Shown here in pieces: positions 11,517 to 25,015 of a stretch of DNA of 64,000 nucleotides. This DNA is from Mansonella perstans (taxonomy: Eukaryota; Nematoda; Chromadorea; Rhabditida; Onchocercidae): assembly GCA_037074765.1 (NCBI GenBank), contig JBAMDO010000171.1, forward strand, positions 54,487-118,486, read 5' to 3'. The notes beneath the pieces were generated by a model. The model did not search any database. It worked only from the letters and a program-made list of their open reading frames with translations, and was not told the origin of the DNA. How positions within the stretch are numbered: position 1 is the stretch's first letter; every line of letters begins with the position of its first letter. A program made the translations under genes and the position numbers.

Positions 11517-11690
11517 TTATCCATGAAAAGATGCTCGGATTTGTACATTCAATGGTGGCATTGGTGGTGCTACCCCTACTCCTGGTGCTACTCCTACTCC
11601 TGGTGCTACTGGTGGTTGTTGTACCGATAAGCTCAGGCGATTGCTACCGCAATAAATGGACAGCATAAGATATACTATAAATTTGATCAT
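11517..11690 (-). CDS. Secreted VGVAPG-type peptide, copy 4
   Basis: The 57-residue frame begins [20 protein letters not shown], continues [20 protein letters not shown], and ends PPMPPLNVQIRASFHG. One exact VGVAPG is present. The splice acceptor before the ATG and AAG|GTAAGC after the stop are conserved. It is convergent with copy 3. Differences from copy 2 are in the repeat region plus Gln to Arg in the tail. Function unknown. Confidence 0.68.
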   Translation of the reverse strand: MIKFIVYLMLSIYCGSNRLSLSVQQPPVAPGVGVAPGVGVAPPMPPLNVQIRASFHG

Positions 11691-12500
11691 GATTCCCTTG
11701 CAATCTGAAATAATGGCTTTCGTAATAAATTTAATCTGCGTTATAAGGAAAGTTACCGCTTAATCAAATTACAAAATTAGTCGTTTCACCAACCGATTAT
11801 GAGGCTATTACACTTGAACTATTAGTTCTCATGGCATTCTTCAAACCGAACAAACTTCAAGCATTTTGTTCAACAATGAAGAATTGTCGATGATTTAAAA
11901 GATAGAAGTTGTGGTTCTTACACTTTAACAGCGAAACCAATTAATATAACAGATATCAATAGGACTCACTTTAAATACATTCAAGTGATTAAGTATTTTT
12001 TCTTTTTGTTTTTTATTCTGAGACCAGTTTTATTTTCGTATTTCAAGGCAAGTGATAAAAATGGATTAAGGAAGATAAATAAAAAAGAACTGATGAAAAT
12101 CATAACAATGAAACTAGATTTCATCTATCCAGTTCTTTTTTGCTTTGCAAAGATTTTATCAGCAATCATTTTTAATAAATCAAATTTTTTTGGGTTGCTT
12201 TTTTAATATGAAATAATTGATCACTTATTCCAGTCGAAAAATTTGAAAACTGTTAAAGATTGATGAAAAGTTTGGAAAATTGTTGTGTGCTATTTTGCTA
12301 CGGAATTTCCTTTAATAGCGCAATATTTATGAATAAATTCACTCGATGAATTCTAGCGGTCATATTAGACTAAGGTCGAAGAAATTGTATTAAGGCGAAT
12401 TACGACCAAAATCAGTAAGAAATCTTTATCTAAGTACCTAATAACTTAAAAAGATACTCATTCTGGTGACCTCTTGGGCACTGTACGAAATGGTGAAGCG
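11691..12500 (-). repeat. Upstream block of peptide gene copy 4
   Basis: Near-identical to 3683-4480, offset about 8.02 kb. It carries the antisense Phe/Leu-rich open frame at 11985-12206, here with a 6-base in-frame insertion relative to 3977-4198. Confidence 0.65.
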
Positions 12501-15006
12501 TCTGTTCGTCGAGGTTAGAGTTGAACGTGTCAAAAGGTGACTGCGTTGGCACGATGGAGCGTCGGACTATCTATGCGTTGAGACTGACTCCATCCCTTCT
12601 ATAATTACATCGACAAACATACAAAATAGATTTAGCTATGATCGTAGAAGGTAAGAACTTAGACAGTGACTTTTTGCTTATTTTGGCTATCATTCTCCTT
12701 GATACAATTTTTAATCTCATATTTATCCTAGAATTCATCGGAGTGAATTTATTCATAAATACTGCGATATTGAATGAAGAAAATTTGCAGCTGCAACTGC
12801 TAACCAAACTTTTCATCAATTTTTAACAGTTTTCAAATTTTAAGTGATCGGTTATTTCATAATAAAGAAACAATCCGAGAAAATTTTGATTTACTAAATG
12901 ATTGATGATAAAGTCTTTGCAAAGCAAAAAATAGCTGGATAGACGAAATCTAGTTCCATTGCTGTGATTTACATCAGTTCCTTTTTATTTTTTTTTTCAT
13001 TGTTATGATTTCTTTTTTTATTGTTTTTTTCATTGCTATGATTTACAACACTTCAATAAATTAAATCTGCCACAATGTGTCGTCGCTGCTGCAATATAGT
13101 GGCGCAACAAAAATGAATAAAGACAGATAAAAAGGAACTGATGTAAGTCAGAACAACAAAACTAGTTTTTTTGTAACTTTTCAATCATCCAGTTATTTTT
13201 TGCTTTGCGGAGATTTATCAAATTTTTTTCGGATTTGTTTGTTTATTATGAAATAAATAATCACTTATTCCAGTCGAAAAGTTTGAAAAATGCTAAAAAT
13301 TAATAAATATTTAGTGAATAGTTGTATTCTATTTTGCTATTTCTCAGACTTTTCTTTCCTTAATAATGCAATGTTTATAAATAAATTCACTCATCTGATG
13401 TATTCTGTTTGTTAATAATAAAAATTTTCAAAAATTATTATTTATAAAAATTTTCAATTGACAAATGATAATCTTTCAGATGGTTAATGATAATCTTTCG
13501 ACAAATGATAATCTTTTAGATCACTAACAACAGTTTGTAATTGCCAAATAGTAACCATTTAGATCATTAATGATAATCATTTAGATGATTAATGATAGTC
13601 ATTTAGGTGATTAATGATCATCTTTCGGATGATGTACGATAATCCTCAACTGTCAAATGATAACCGTTTAGATGAATAATAATTTTTAATTGATAAATGA
13701 CAATGTTCTTGATGAATAATAATAACTTTGTATTAGCAAATGATGATCTTTTTGACGATAAGTGATAATTTTCAGTTGACAAACGGTAATCTTTTTGATG
13801 ATAAATGATTATTAAAACTCGAAATATCAACAACCATTTCACCCTTATGGTCAGGGTCCACAACGTGGGCCATAATGACCATGACGTGGCCCCCTTTTTC
13901 TGTCTGGACTTCTGTAAGACTTAAATAATTTTTCGGAATTCAAAAACAAAAAGCTAAAGTAAAGGATGAGAGGTTAAAAAATTTTATCAGTATCATTAGA
14001 TAAGTAATAATTGAATTGATTAATTAATTAATTAAGGGAATTGATCAATCTGTTGTTTTATCATGATTGATTCATTATTAAAATATGTTTTCTGCTGTAA
14101 ATATTAGATATGACTAACAGTAATAAATACTATTTATGCTGAGTAATAGCATTAAATGTCAACGACATATCAAATTATATTATTGTTTTTAGTTTAGCTG
14201 CTAATATCGAAACATTTGATTCTGAATTTTCACATTCTATTTCGACTAATTAGAAGTTGAAAGCACTGTCACATCAAAAGGCCCGATTTGATGTTAAAAA
14301 GTGGCTTGACGAATTAAATTAAATATGACAAGGGTACAAGCAAAGAAGCTGTGCCAGAATAATGGCGCAATTGTAATATCAAATCTTGTCTTTTTTTTTA
14401 GATGAATTGCAAATAAATTTTTTTAAATGATGTAAAAATTGATTTTCTGAGGCCTTCATACTTTTTAATTGCCAAATCTGTCATTATCAATTTCAGGTTT
14501 CATTTGTGCATTTCGTATTGAAATTTCGCAAGAGATCGAATAGGAATCAATTTCTTTTAAGATTCAAGAATAATTTTTTGTTTAAAATTACTGATCTAAT
14601 ATTTCTTTTTCTTTTTTATATATATTTTTGGTTCAGAAATGTGATGTTTATTCTTTTTTATGATAAAATACGAAATATTTAACGAAATATCTTGTGTTTT
14701 ACTGAAATTAGACCTAAAAAGAGCACTCAAAATAACCGTGAAAAGCAGCCTTATATTTTCATATCTCTTCCAATCATAAAATTTTCGTAGCGGAATTTAA
14801 TCTGAATGCTAATTTAGCTAATTTAGGTGCTCATTGTTATGTCATTTTTAAGTTCACTTTAAGAATAGATTTTTACTTGTTAATTGGAAGATAAAGACTG
14901 GAATATAGTCAATTCCGTATTTCGATGAAAGCTTTAAAGATATAGATTTACTGAAATTGATGACGGGGAACTAATAGATCTTTCTCGAAGTTCTATCTTG
15001 AAATTC

Positions 15007-15132
15007 TCAATTACCATATTTTCTTATGGTAATTGCTGAATTTGCATTAGAAATCCAAGTGCCGAAATCTTCGATCAGCGCACGACATTTTAATGTCTTT
15101 GCATCTCCATAGATTATGACATCGTAGTTGGC
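15007..15132 (-). other. Exon-like frame, unidentified
   Basis: The minus strand reads ANYDVIIYGDAKTLKC, then RALIEDFGTWISNANSAI, ending KYGN and a stop (41 codons). The mix of charged and aromatic residues is unlike the surrounding AT-rich noise. In unit 1 the same frame lacks exactly 27 bases, preserving the frame. I do not recognise the family and cannot link it to another exon; it may be one more captured exon or a transposon remnant. Confidence 0.25.
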
Positions 15133-15301
15133 AATAGTTATTTATCAATGGTCTTCAAAACATTCACTCACTCTGGACATTAAGTTCATTGCTAGGATAT
15201 ACTAGTTCTACTGGTGGTTAGAGAAATGTTAAGATCAGAACTCAAAGCAACACTTAACAGTACTAATTCCCAATGATTTCTATCGCTAATGCTCTGTGCC
15301 A

Positions 15302-15472
15302 TTAATATTGTTGCAGGTTGTATTTATAGTTAGAGATTCCGTTCATATCCATCACTCTATTCTGTTTCTTGTCCGTTATCACCATCTTGACTGTTTCCTC
15401 ATTACACATTGGTGGTTTAAGGCTTAGACTGGTCGATAAAGTTGATTCGTCTTTTTCTGTACTATATTCCAT
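15302..15472 (-). other. Exon-like frame, unidentified
   Basis: The 56-codon frame starts MEYSTEKDESTLSTSLSLKP and continues with MCNEETVKMVITDKKQNRV. It is low-complexity-free and polar, like a linker exon of a normal protein. The unit 3 copy has a 2-base deletion near its start and the unit 1 copy is cut short. No family recognised. Confidence 0.25.
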
Positions 15473-15935
15473 CTTTCCTTGATTAATTTTCCAAAAAATA
15501 TACCGTTATTAGGAGGAAATATATTTCTTATATTTTCACTAGCTTTTCTGCATTTTGTGTATTTTGCTTGAATTACTTATTGGCAGTGATTTTGCGTAAG
15601 CGAAATAGTTTTCACCTTTTTCGTAGAACTTTTATCGACTAGTAATTGGCGTTTTTGGTAATGGCTAATGATGACGATTTATTGGCTACAGAATAAAATT
15701 TTTCTCAAAATATTACAGGGAAACAGTAAGTTTTCTATTCAAATTTAGAAGAAGTGAGTTTCACAGATGTGAGCAAAGACTGGAGTGATTATGCATTTTG
15801 TTGGCCCGAAAAAAGATGTTGGCTTAATTTTTAATTGACAAATGATAATCTTCTAAAAGGAATCACCGATGATTTAAGAGGTAAAAATTGTGGTTCTTAT
15901 ACTTTGATGTCGGAACCAATTAATATAGCAGATAT

Positions 15936-16763
15936 TAATGGATTGTACTGAGACCAGTTTCAAAAATGGCCGAAGTATGACAACTTTGAGGCGACGGGAC
16001 ATTGCATTGTACCTACGCTGAAATCGGAATTGAACACCAAGGAAGGATCCATCCCTCTAATAGTAACATCGACAAGAATATACAGCAAAATATTCAGCGA
16101 TGATCTTAAACATTATTCGATATTTAAACAAAGATTTTTTATTCATTTTGGCCATAATTCACCTTAACACAATTTTATCGACCTTAGCCTAATATGAATG
16201 CTAGAATTTATCGAGTGAATTTATTCATAAATATGCGCTATTAGAGGAAATTTCGCAGCAAAATAGCACACAACAGTTAACTAAACTTTTCATTAATTTT
16301 TAACAGTTTTCAAATTTTTCGATTGGAATAAGTGATCATTTATTTCATATTAAAAAAACAACCCGAAAAAAATTTTGATTTATTAAAAATGACCGCTGAC
16401 AAAATCTTTGCAAAGCAAAAAATAACTGGATAGATAAAATCTAGTATCATTGTTATGATTTTCATCAGTTCCTTTTTATTTATCTGCCTTAATCCATTTC
16501 TGTCAGTCGCCTTGAAATACGAAAATAAAACTGGTCTCAGAACAAATACAAAAAGAAAAAATATTTAATTACTTGAATGTATTTAAAGTGAGTTCTATTA
16601 ATATCTGCTATATTAATTGGTTTCGCTGTCAAAGTGTAAGAACCACAATTTTTATCTCTTAAATCACTGACAGTTCCTTCAATGTCTTCTTCATTGTTGA
16701 TCAAAATGCTTGGAGTTTGTTCGGTTTGAAGAATGCCATGAGAACTGACAACTCCAGTGTAAT
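15936..16763 (+). repeat. Upstream block of peptide gene copy 5, distal part
   Basis: Near-identical to 7286-8112 and interrupted at the same GTAAT by the second solo LTR. Confidence 0.62.
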
Positions 16764-17385
16764 TGTCCTGAAGAATTCTTGCGAGAGGTCGACGTCTGCC
16801 AATATTGTTCCAGCGGGTTTGTCCGGGAGCATTGTATTGCGTTGAGTTGATCGTGTTGCGGAAAACCTAGTGGTAGGATAAAAAACCTTTATTACAGCGT
16901 GCCATAGAGTGAGGAATGTACAACGCACCAAAAGATACAGTTGTGGACCGAGTGTCTATTTATAGTCATAGAAGAGGCGGGATTAAAGCTTAATACAAAG
17001 ATCCTAACGTCAAAATGATAAAGAGGAGATTAATAATGGTTGAGAATAGATGATTTACCAAAGTACTTGTATGAATAAACATAGATGTTATTGGTGGAAA
17101 GATTGACGTTCACATTGGGTGAAGAGAGGGAATTAATTATTTAAGACATTGGGTCTTTAAATGGTAATATAACGCCGTAGACGATGCTTTGTTAGCTTAC
17201 TGTAGGAGAGAGGATTGAAAGTACAATACAAAACCTTTGTTGTAGACAGATATCTTAAGCTATTGCTATATAAAGGGTGTGAATTTACATATCAACAAAG
17301 AACATGGAAATACTTTACAATGTTATTAACATTTATTTACAATTTAATTTATTGAGTTGTTGGAAGTTTCTCGAAATTCGCGACA
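16764..17385. mobile_element. Solo LTR, second copy at the same site
   Basis: A 622-base element with the same TGTC...GACA ends and the same GTAAT duplication (16759-16763 and 17386-17390) as 8113-8735. Identical position in two units means the insertion happened before those units were duplicated from each other, but after they split from the lineage of copies 1 and 9. Confidence 0.8.
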
Positions 17386-17506
17386 GTAATAGCCTCATAA
17401 TCGGTTGGTGAAACGGCCAATTTTGTAGTCTGATTAAGGGTAACTTTCCTTATAACGCAAGATTAAAGTTATTACGTAAGCCATTATTTCAGACTGCAAG
17501 AGAATT

Positions 17507-17683
17507 ATGATGAAGTTTATAGTATATCTTGTACTGTTCATTTATTGCGGTAGCACTCTCATGAGATTATCAGTACAACAACAACCACCAGCACTAGGGG
17601 TACCAGGAGTAGGGGGAGTACCAGGAGTAGGAGCAGCGGCGCCACCATTGAATGTACAAATCCAAGCATCTCTACATGGATAA
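17507..17683 (+). CDS. Secreted Pro/Gly/Val-rich peptide, copy 5
   Basis: The 58-residue frame begins MMKFIVYLVLFIYCGSTLMR, then QQQPPALGVPGVGGVPGVGA, and ends AAPPLNVQIQASLHG. It holds two VPGVG pentapeptides, the classic elastin repeat. The acceptor before the ATG is intact; the donor after the stop reads GAAA|GTAAGC. Convergent with copy 6, 4.2 kb away because of an extra 1.6 kb in this unit. Function unknown. Confidence 0.66.
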   Translation: MMKFIVYLVLFIYCGSTLMRLSVQQQPPALGVPGVGGVPGVGAAAPPLNVQIQASLHG

Positions 17684-18496
17684 TGGGATAATATTTTGTT
17701 CGAAAGTAAGCTTTTAAGTCTTATATTGCAATAATCATGAAATAATATTATTTCTTAATAATGCAAAATTTGGTAATCGTGAAGTTATTTACTCATTATT
17801 CTGGGTCTATTTCCTGAATCATAATACTTTTTAGAGATATTGGATCGCTGATAAAAATTTTCATTGAATATGATCATATTATAGTACATGTGATTTGAGA
17901 ATAGCTATTAATGATTAATTAATTATTAAATTTCAAAAATTTTGCTTTTCAGAATTTCTCAGTTTATTGTATCCACTGTTTGAAAACAAAAGAGAAAAAA
18001 ACAGAGTTTTGTGTTACGGTTAATGCGAATTTTCAAGAATTAACGCAATGTGTAATATTGTATATATATATGTATATAATGTATATGTATATATGTGTAA
18101 TGTATATACTTTGTACAAGCAGCATCCATTTGAACACAACTTTTAACCTTAACATTTTGTAGGTCCCTTATGGAACAAGGCATATCCGAAGGTGACGTGG
18201 TGCTTCTGAGATTCATATACATTTATATATATTTATATTTTGAAATATATAAATATATGTTTTTTGAATTGATTGTTAGCATTAATAGTTATTAAATTCA
18301 TGAGTTTGAAAATTTTGCTGAGTAGTTTTTTAATGGGCACAATTTTAATGATGAATTGAATTTTAATATTTCTATAACCAAGCAAAAGAAGCAAGCATCG
18401 AATAACTTTCCTTGCTTGCATGTAAAAAGTTTTTACATTAAACCTTGCAAGACAAAATTACTTGTCAATAAAAAGCGTGTAAATGTTTCCTTTGCC
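17684..18496. repeat. 3' flank of copy 5
   Basis: Equivalent of 994-1810. Homology to the other units stops abruptly near 18496 (after TTTCCTTTGC), where unit 3 carries different sequence. Confidence 0.55.
18163..18214 (+). pseudogene. unc-112/kindlin exon fragment, copy 3
   Basis: Third copy of the acceptor plus SLMEQ...LLRF frame; the coding sense is again lost right after RF. It confirms that the fragment was part of the unit before amplification. Confidence 0.42.
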
Positions 18497-20120
18497 CTCC
18501 TCGGTTGACTTAATCAGTTAGCAATTATTTTATCTTCTACATTTCTCACCAGAGGTCCATTTAAACTTAGTGGCTTCAAACAATCCAAAGTATTCGCTTG
18601 CAGTAAAGAACTGGAATTATAACAACAATAACAAACGGTTGTGCAATCATACAATACAATAAAATATGATGGAAGAAATTAGGTAAAATGAAATAAGCAA
18701 AAGAGTAAAATTTCAACAAAATGAATGAATTTTGATTAAGGTCACACCAATTCTTCATCCAACGGGTTCTGTCCAGGAAAATTCATTTAACTAGTTTAAT
18801 TAAATTCAGGCAAATGCAGGCAAACTCTCCCATCGCGAAATCTTATATACTATAAAGCAGAACAAATGTACTTAATCATTTTAGTTTCCAATTTTACCAC
18901 TGTCATTTTAAAACTTTTGAGCAATAATTCATTAAATCAGACAAGGAATAATGTGGTGTACACTTTTCCTAAACTTTAGTAACTGTTAATGCGAACAATT
19001 AATTGACATTTTACGCTGACTTTCTTTGTCTCGTTGGAAGTTTTTTCAGCTAATAAAACTTTTTTAAAACATAACAAGCTTCGCTTCAAATTGAAAATGC
19101 CATTATTTGTTGACACTGCTGCAAGTGTCGGGAAGCTTTTTTTTGAGTTATGCGATCGAATCGTGGTTGAGCTTATTGTCCTTTGTAAAGGCAAGCGTAA
19201 TTTAAAAAGCACAATTTTATGACATAGTTACACAATGACTTTGTTTAGTAAGATATCGCTACAGCTGCCTCTTTGTTAGTTTATGGTAGGAGAGAGGATT
19301 GACAGCGCATAATTGGATGTGAGTTTAGACTACAACAAAGATATTGGAAATAAATTTAGACATTATAAAATTAATTAGATGACTCATAGAGACATTGACA
19401 TTCATTTCACAATTTGATTTATTGACCCATTGGAAGTTTCGCGATATAAAATTCGCGACAGCAAGATAATGATAATTATATCACCAAACTCAATTAATCA
19501 AATTTATTATCAAACACAAATAATCAAACTTATTTATTTTTGTTATAAAATAATGTCAGTTTCATTTATAGGAAGTGTTGTAAAGAGAATGAAACCATAA
19601 AAAATAGTAAAAGACTAGACGAAAGAATATTTTGATTCTATAAATGTCTAATTTTTTCTTTATATTTTAACTGAAATAAAAAATCGATCTCCTTTTTGTA
19701 GATATTTAAAGTAATGATAGTTTCTTTAGCTTCATGTATTAAATTGAAGATTTCTTGTTTGCCTTTTGTTATTTCTTCATTTCTTCTCTTTTTTTAGCTG
19801 CGCTAAGGTATCTTTGGATATGATCAATCCATCTATCATTCGCTCTAGTGACTGAATATATTATTTATTCGTCTATTATTCGTCTGATCCGGATAAATCA
19901 TTTGTTACTTTGTTGTTCCTCCGACGACAATTTCATGATATAACAGATAGATAGATAATTTTGCAATCTTTGGGAAACGGCCTATGACATGTCAAAGGTT
20001 CTGAAACTCTGTTACTTTTGTCCGAGTATTATTTGACATCATAATTGTATAACATATGGTAAAGTTAGCTTCGTCATTATTTGTTTCCAACTGACATATT
20101 GATGAAATATATAAATATAA
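18497..20120. other. Unit 3-specific 1.6 kb segment with decayed LTR
   Basis: Absent from units 1 and 2. Between about 18740 and 19465 it resembles a diverged version of the solo LTR: CAACGGGTTCTGTCCAGG near 18760 matches the LTR's CAGCGGGTTTGTCCGGG, GGTAGGAGAGAGGATTG near 19285 matches its middle, and it ends TTCGCGACA like the younger copies. A 62-codon plus frame (19034-19222) contains LFVDTAASVG, but I see no protease context and leave it uncalled. 19466-20120 shows nothing recognisable. Confidence 0.45.
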
Positions 20121-20708
20121 TACTCATTCTGCTGACCTCTTGGACATTGTGCGAAGTGGTGAAATGTTTGTTCGTTGAGGTTAGAGTTGAACGTGTCGAG
20201 GGGTGACTGCGTTGGGACGATGGAGCGTCGGACTATCTATACGTTGAGACTGACTCCATCCATTTTATAGTTACATCGACAAGCATAAACAGAAAAGGAT
20301 TTAGCTATGATCGTAAACATTAGTAGATATTTAAACAAAGATTTTTTATTCATTTCGGCCATAATTCACCTTAATACAATTCTATCGGCCCTAATCTAAC
20401 ATGTGTGCTAGAATTCATCGAAATGAGTGAATTTATTTATAAACACTGCATTATTAAAGAAACAAATTTTGCAGCTGAAACTACTAACCAGACTTTCCTT
20501 AAATTTAACAGTTTCCAACTTTTTCGAATAAGTGATCATTTTTTTCACTTAACTTTCCTTCAATTTATCAAAGTATAAAATGAATTATTCTGATCAGCCG
20601 AATAATTTCATTGTAACACAGCAATCACCGTCATGTTCGGCATATAAACCAGTTATCTTCTCTCATTATTTCTTACAATATAACAGATGCGATTCCGAAA
20701 ACCAAATT
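20121..20708. repeat. Array sequence before che-12 fragment, unit 3
   Basis: Resumes homology with 1830-2370 and 9820-10365, starting with the recurrent GGAGCGTCGGACTATC-containing edge. No gene seen. Confidence 0.5.
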
Positions 20709-21321
20709 AAAGCATTTAGGAAATTAAATTAAGACACATCCAACAAGAAGTTGTATAATGTGCTGTGCATTGAATTATTTAATTAATGGACACAGCATAT
20801 CAGGAATTTTTTTTGAATAAATGTGAAATTCAATAAACCTTTATTTTAAATCTTTATCAATAGTTATCATTTATCAATACTGAATAAAAAGTAATCAAAG
20901 ACAAACAGGAATTTCAAGAAAAACAATATCCAAGACGGGAGAAACGAAAGTCCGGTGACAGATCAGCTTCAAAAGCAATAATATAAGCTCCACATTTCCT
21001 GAAAGTGAGGTATTATTCAGTTTTAAGTGATAAGCTTCTGATAAGATGCTCGGCAAATTACTTCACTTTTCAATCAAATTCAATTTTCTTCTATTACGTT
21101 ATTTGAGAGCTAATTTTGAATACCTAGGTGGATTAACGATTACATATGGAAAAAAATGGTCATTTATGACAGCTGGTCAGTTGGTCCACCATCTAAAATT
21201 TAGCCACATTGTTGATTAAGCAGGTTAGGAAATTAATTCATGCAACATTTTCCTCCGGCTTGGACTAATGCGGAATGTGAACAGTTCAAAAAGTGCTTGA
21301 ATTTCAAAACATCGTGCCATT
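20709..21321 (-). pseudogene. che-12 3'-end fragment, copy c
   Basis: Best preserved array copy of the che-12 tail: the minus strand reads MARCFEIQALFELFTFRI, then SPSRRKMLHELIS and a stop, against MARCFGIKTLFELSTFRI in the real gene. Upstream of the methionine the sequence is array DNA, so only the end of the last exon was captured. Confidence 0.72.
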
Positions 21322-21865
21322 GTAATAGTATATATATTAACAAAAAAATTAACTGCGTGAAACATTCGTAATTTCCACTCCAAATATTTCATTTTTTGGA
21401 TTTTTTCTAATTTTAAATTTAAAAAAATGCTCCGTCTATTCATAATTGCTCATCTGATTAATTTCTATCAATCAATCATTTATTGAAGTGAACTTGAAAT
21501 TTTCAACTTGAAACCAGCGAATATAGAAAAACAACAAAATTCTGTGTGCAGGAACCAAATGCCATCTTTGTTTAATTTCGGCAGTTTATATAAAAAGTAC
21601 GTCTATCAATTTCAACCAGTCAAACTAAGAAGCATTGCGGGTTAGAGGTCAGTAGATATAATAATTTCAGAGTAAATAACAACAAAAAATTGAAATCAAT
21701 AAATTCAATATTTAGAATCTTTTATAAGCTATTCCTAGCAAAAGTCTTTGAAATGCAAATTGCTAAAAAATTTTGAATTATTACGAAATAATCTTATTTC
21801 ATGATTATTGCAATATAAAATTTAAAAGCTTACCTTCGAAAAAAGAATTATCCCATTATCCATGG

Positions 21866-22865
<1,000 letters not shown>

Positions 22866-25015
22866 TACGAAATGGTGAAGCGTCTGTTCGTTAAGGTTAG
22901 AGTTGAACGTGTCAAAAGGTGACTGCGTTGGCACGATGGAGCGTCGGACTATCTATGCGTTGAGACTGACTCCATCCCTTCTATAATTACATCGACAAAC
23001 ATACAAAATAGATTTAGCTATGATCGTAGATAGGTAAGAACTTAGACAGTGACTTTTATCGAAAATATCGAAACTAATATCTAATATCGAAAAATATCGA
23101 AATATCGAAATATCGAAAATAAAAAAAAAAATAAAATAAAAAAAATAAATATAAAAAAAAAAAATAAATATAAAAAAAATAAATATAAAAATAAATATAA
23201 AAAAATAAATATAAAAATAATAATATAAAAAAAAAAAAATAAAAAAAAAAATAAATATCGAAATATCGCTAATATCGAAACATTTGATTCTGGATTTTCA
23301 CATTCTATTTCGACTAATTAGAAGTTGAAAGCACAGTCACATCAAAAGGCCCGATTTGATGTTAAAAAGTGGCTTGACGAATTAAATTAAATATGACAAG
23401 GGTACAAGCAAAGAAGCTGTGCCAGAATAATGACGCAATTGTAATATCAAATCTTGTCTTTTTTTTTTATATGAATTGCAAATAAATTTTTTTAAATGAT
23501 GTAAAAATTGATTTTCTGAGGCCTTCATACTTTTTAATTGCCAAATCTGTCATTATCAATTTCAGGTTTCATTTGTGCATTTCGTATTGAAATTTCGCAA
23601 GAGATCGAATAGGAATCAATTTCTTTAAGATTCAAGAATAATTTTTTGTTTAAAATTACTGATCTAATATTTCTTTTCTTTTTTATATATATTTTTGGTT
23701 CAGAAATGTGACGTTTATTCTTTTTTATGATAAAATACGAAATATTTAACGAAATATCTTGTGTTTTACTGAAATTAGACCTAAAAAGAGCACTAAAAAT
23801 AACCGTGAAAAGCAGCCTTATATTTTCATATCTCTTCCAATCATAAAATTTTCGTAGCGGAATTTAATCTGAATGCTAATTTAGCTAATTTAGGTGCTCA
23901 TTGTTATGTCATTTTTAAGTTCACTTTAAGAATAGATTTTTACTTGTTAATTGGAAGATAAAGACTGGAATATAGTCAATTCCGATGAAAGCTTTAAATT
24001 TCGATGAAAGCTTTAAAGATATAGATTTACTGAAACTGATGACGGGAATTCTCGAAGTTCTATCTTGAAATTCTCAATTACCATATTTTCTTATGGTAAT
24101 TGCTGAATTTGCATTAGAAATCCAAGTGCCGAAATCTTCGATCAGCGCACGACATTTTAATGTCTTTGCATCTCCATAGATTATGACATTGTAGTTGGCA
24201 GTAGTTATTTATCAATGGTCTTCAAAACATTCACTCACTCTGGACATTAAGTTCATTGCTAGGATATACTAGTTCTACTGGTGGTTAGAGAAATGTTAAG
24301 ATCAGAACTCAAAGCAACACTTACAGTACTAATTCCAAATGATTTCTATCGCTAATGCTCTGTGCCATTAATATTGTTGCAGGTTGTATTTATAGTTAGA
24401 GATTCCGTTCATATCCATCACTCTATTCTGTTTCTTGTCCGTTATCACCATCTTGACTGTTTCCTCATTACACATTGGTGGTTTAAGGCTTAGACTGGTC
24501 GATAAAGTTGATTCGTCTTTTTCTGTACTATTCCATCTTTCCTTGATTAATTTTCCAAAAAATATACCGTTATTAGGAGGAAATATATTTCTTATATTTT
24601 CACTAGCTTTTCTGCATTTTGTGTATTTTGCTTGAATTACTTATTGGCAGTGATTTTGCGTAAGCGAAATAGTTTTCACCTTTTTCGTAGAACTTTTATC
24701 GACTAGTAATTGGCGTTTTTGGTAATGGCTAATGATGACGATATAAAATTTAGAATAAAATTTTTACAGAATAAAATTTTTCTCAAAATTACAGGGAAAC
24801 AGTAAGTTTTCTATTCAAATTTAGAAGAAGTGAGTTTTACAGATGTGAGCAAAGACTGGAGTGATTATGCATTTTGTTGGCCCGAAAAAAGATGTTGGCT
24901 TAATTTTTAATTGACAAATGATAATCTTCTAAAAGGAATCACCGATGATTCAAGAGGTAAAAATTGTGGTTCTTATACTTTGATGTCGGAACCAATTAAT
25001 ATAGCAGATATTAAT
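22866..25015. repeat. Distal part of unit 3 with AT-tract replacement
   Basis: Matches 12485-12670, then about 1.55 kb of the unit (equivalent to 12671-14205, including the minisatellite) is replaced by 220 bases of ATATCGAAAT and AAATAAATAT low-complexity sequence at 23056-23275. Homology to 14206-15935 then resumes. No gene seen. Confidence 0.55.
23056..23275. repeat. A-rich low-complexity tract
   Basis: Runs of TATCGAAA followed by (A)nTAAATAT repeats, almost without G or C. It sits exactly where 1.55 kb of unit sequence is missing. Confidence 0.85.

Larger units (their letters stand above)
12501..15935. repeat. Distal part of unit 2
   Basis: Repeats 4481-7285: nested inverted upstream-block pieces, minisatellite (13410-13820) and an AT-rich remainder. 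Unit 2 keeps segments missing from unit 1 (about 15220-15345 and 15475-15935). Two exon-like minus-strand frames are listed separately. No full gene. Confidence 0.55.

Noticed and set aside
19034..19222. DTAAS-containing frame as a retroviral-type protease
   Set aside because: The motif is imperfect and isolated, with no Gag, RT or integrase sequence around it.
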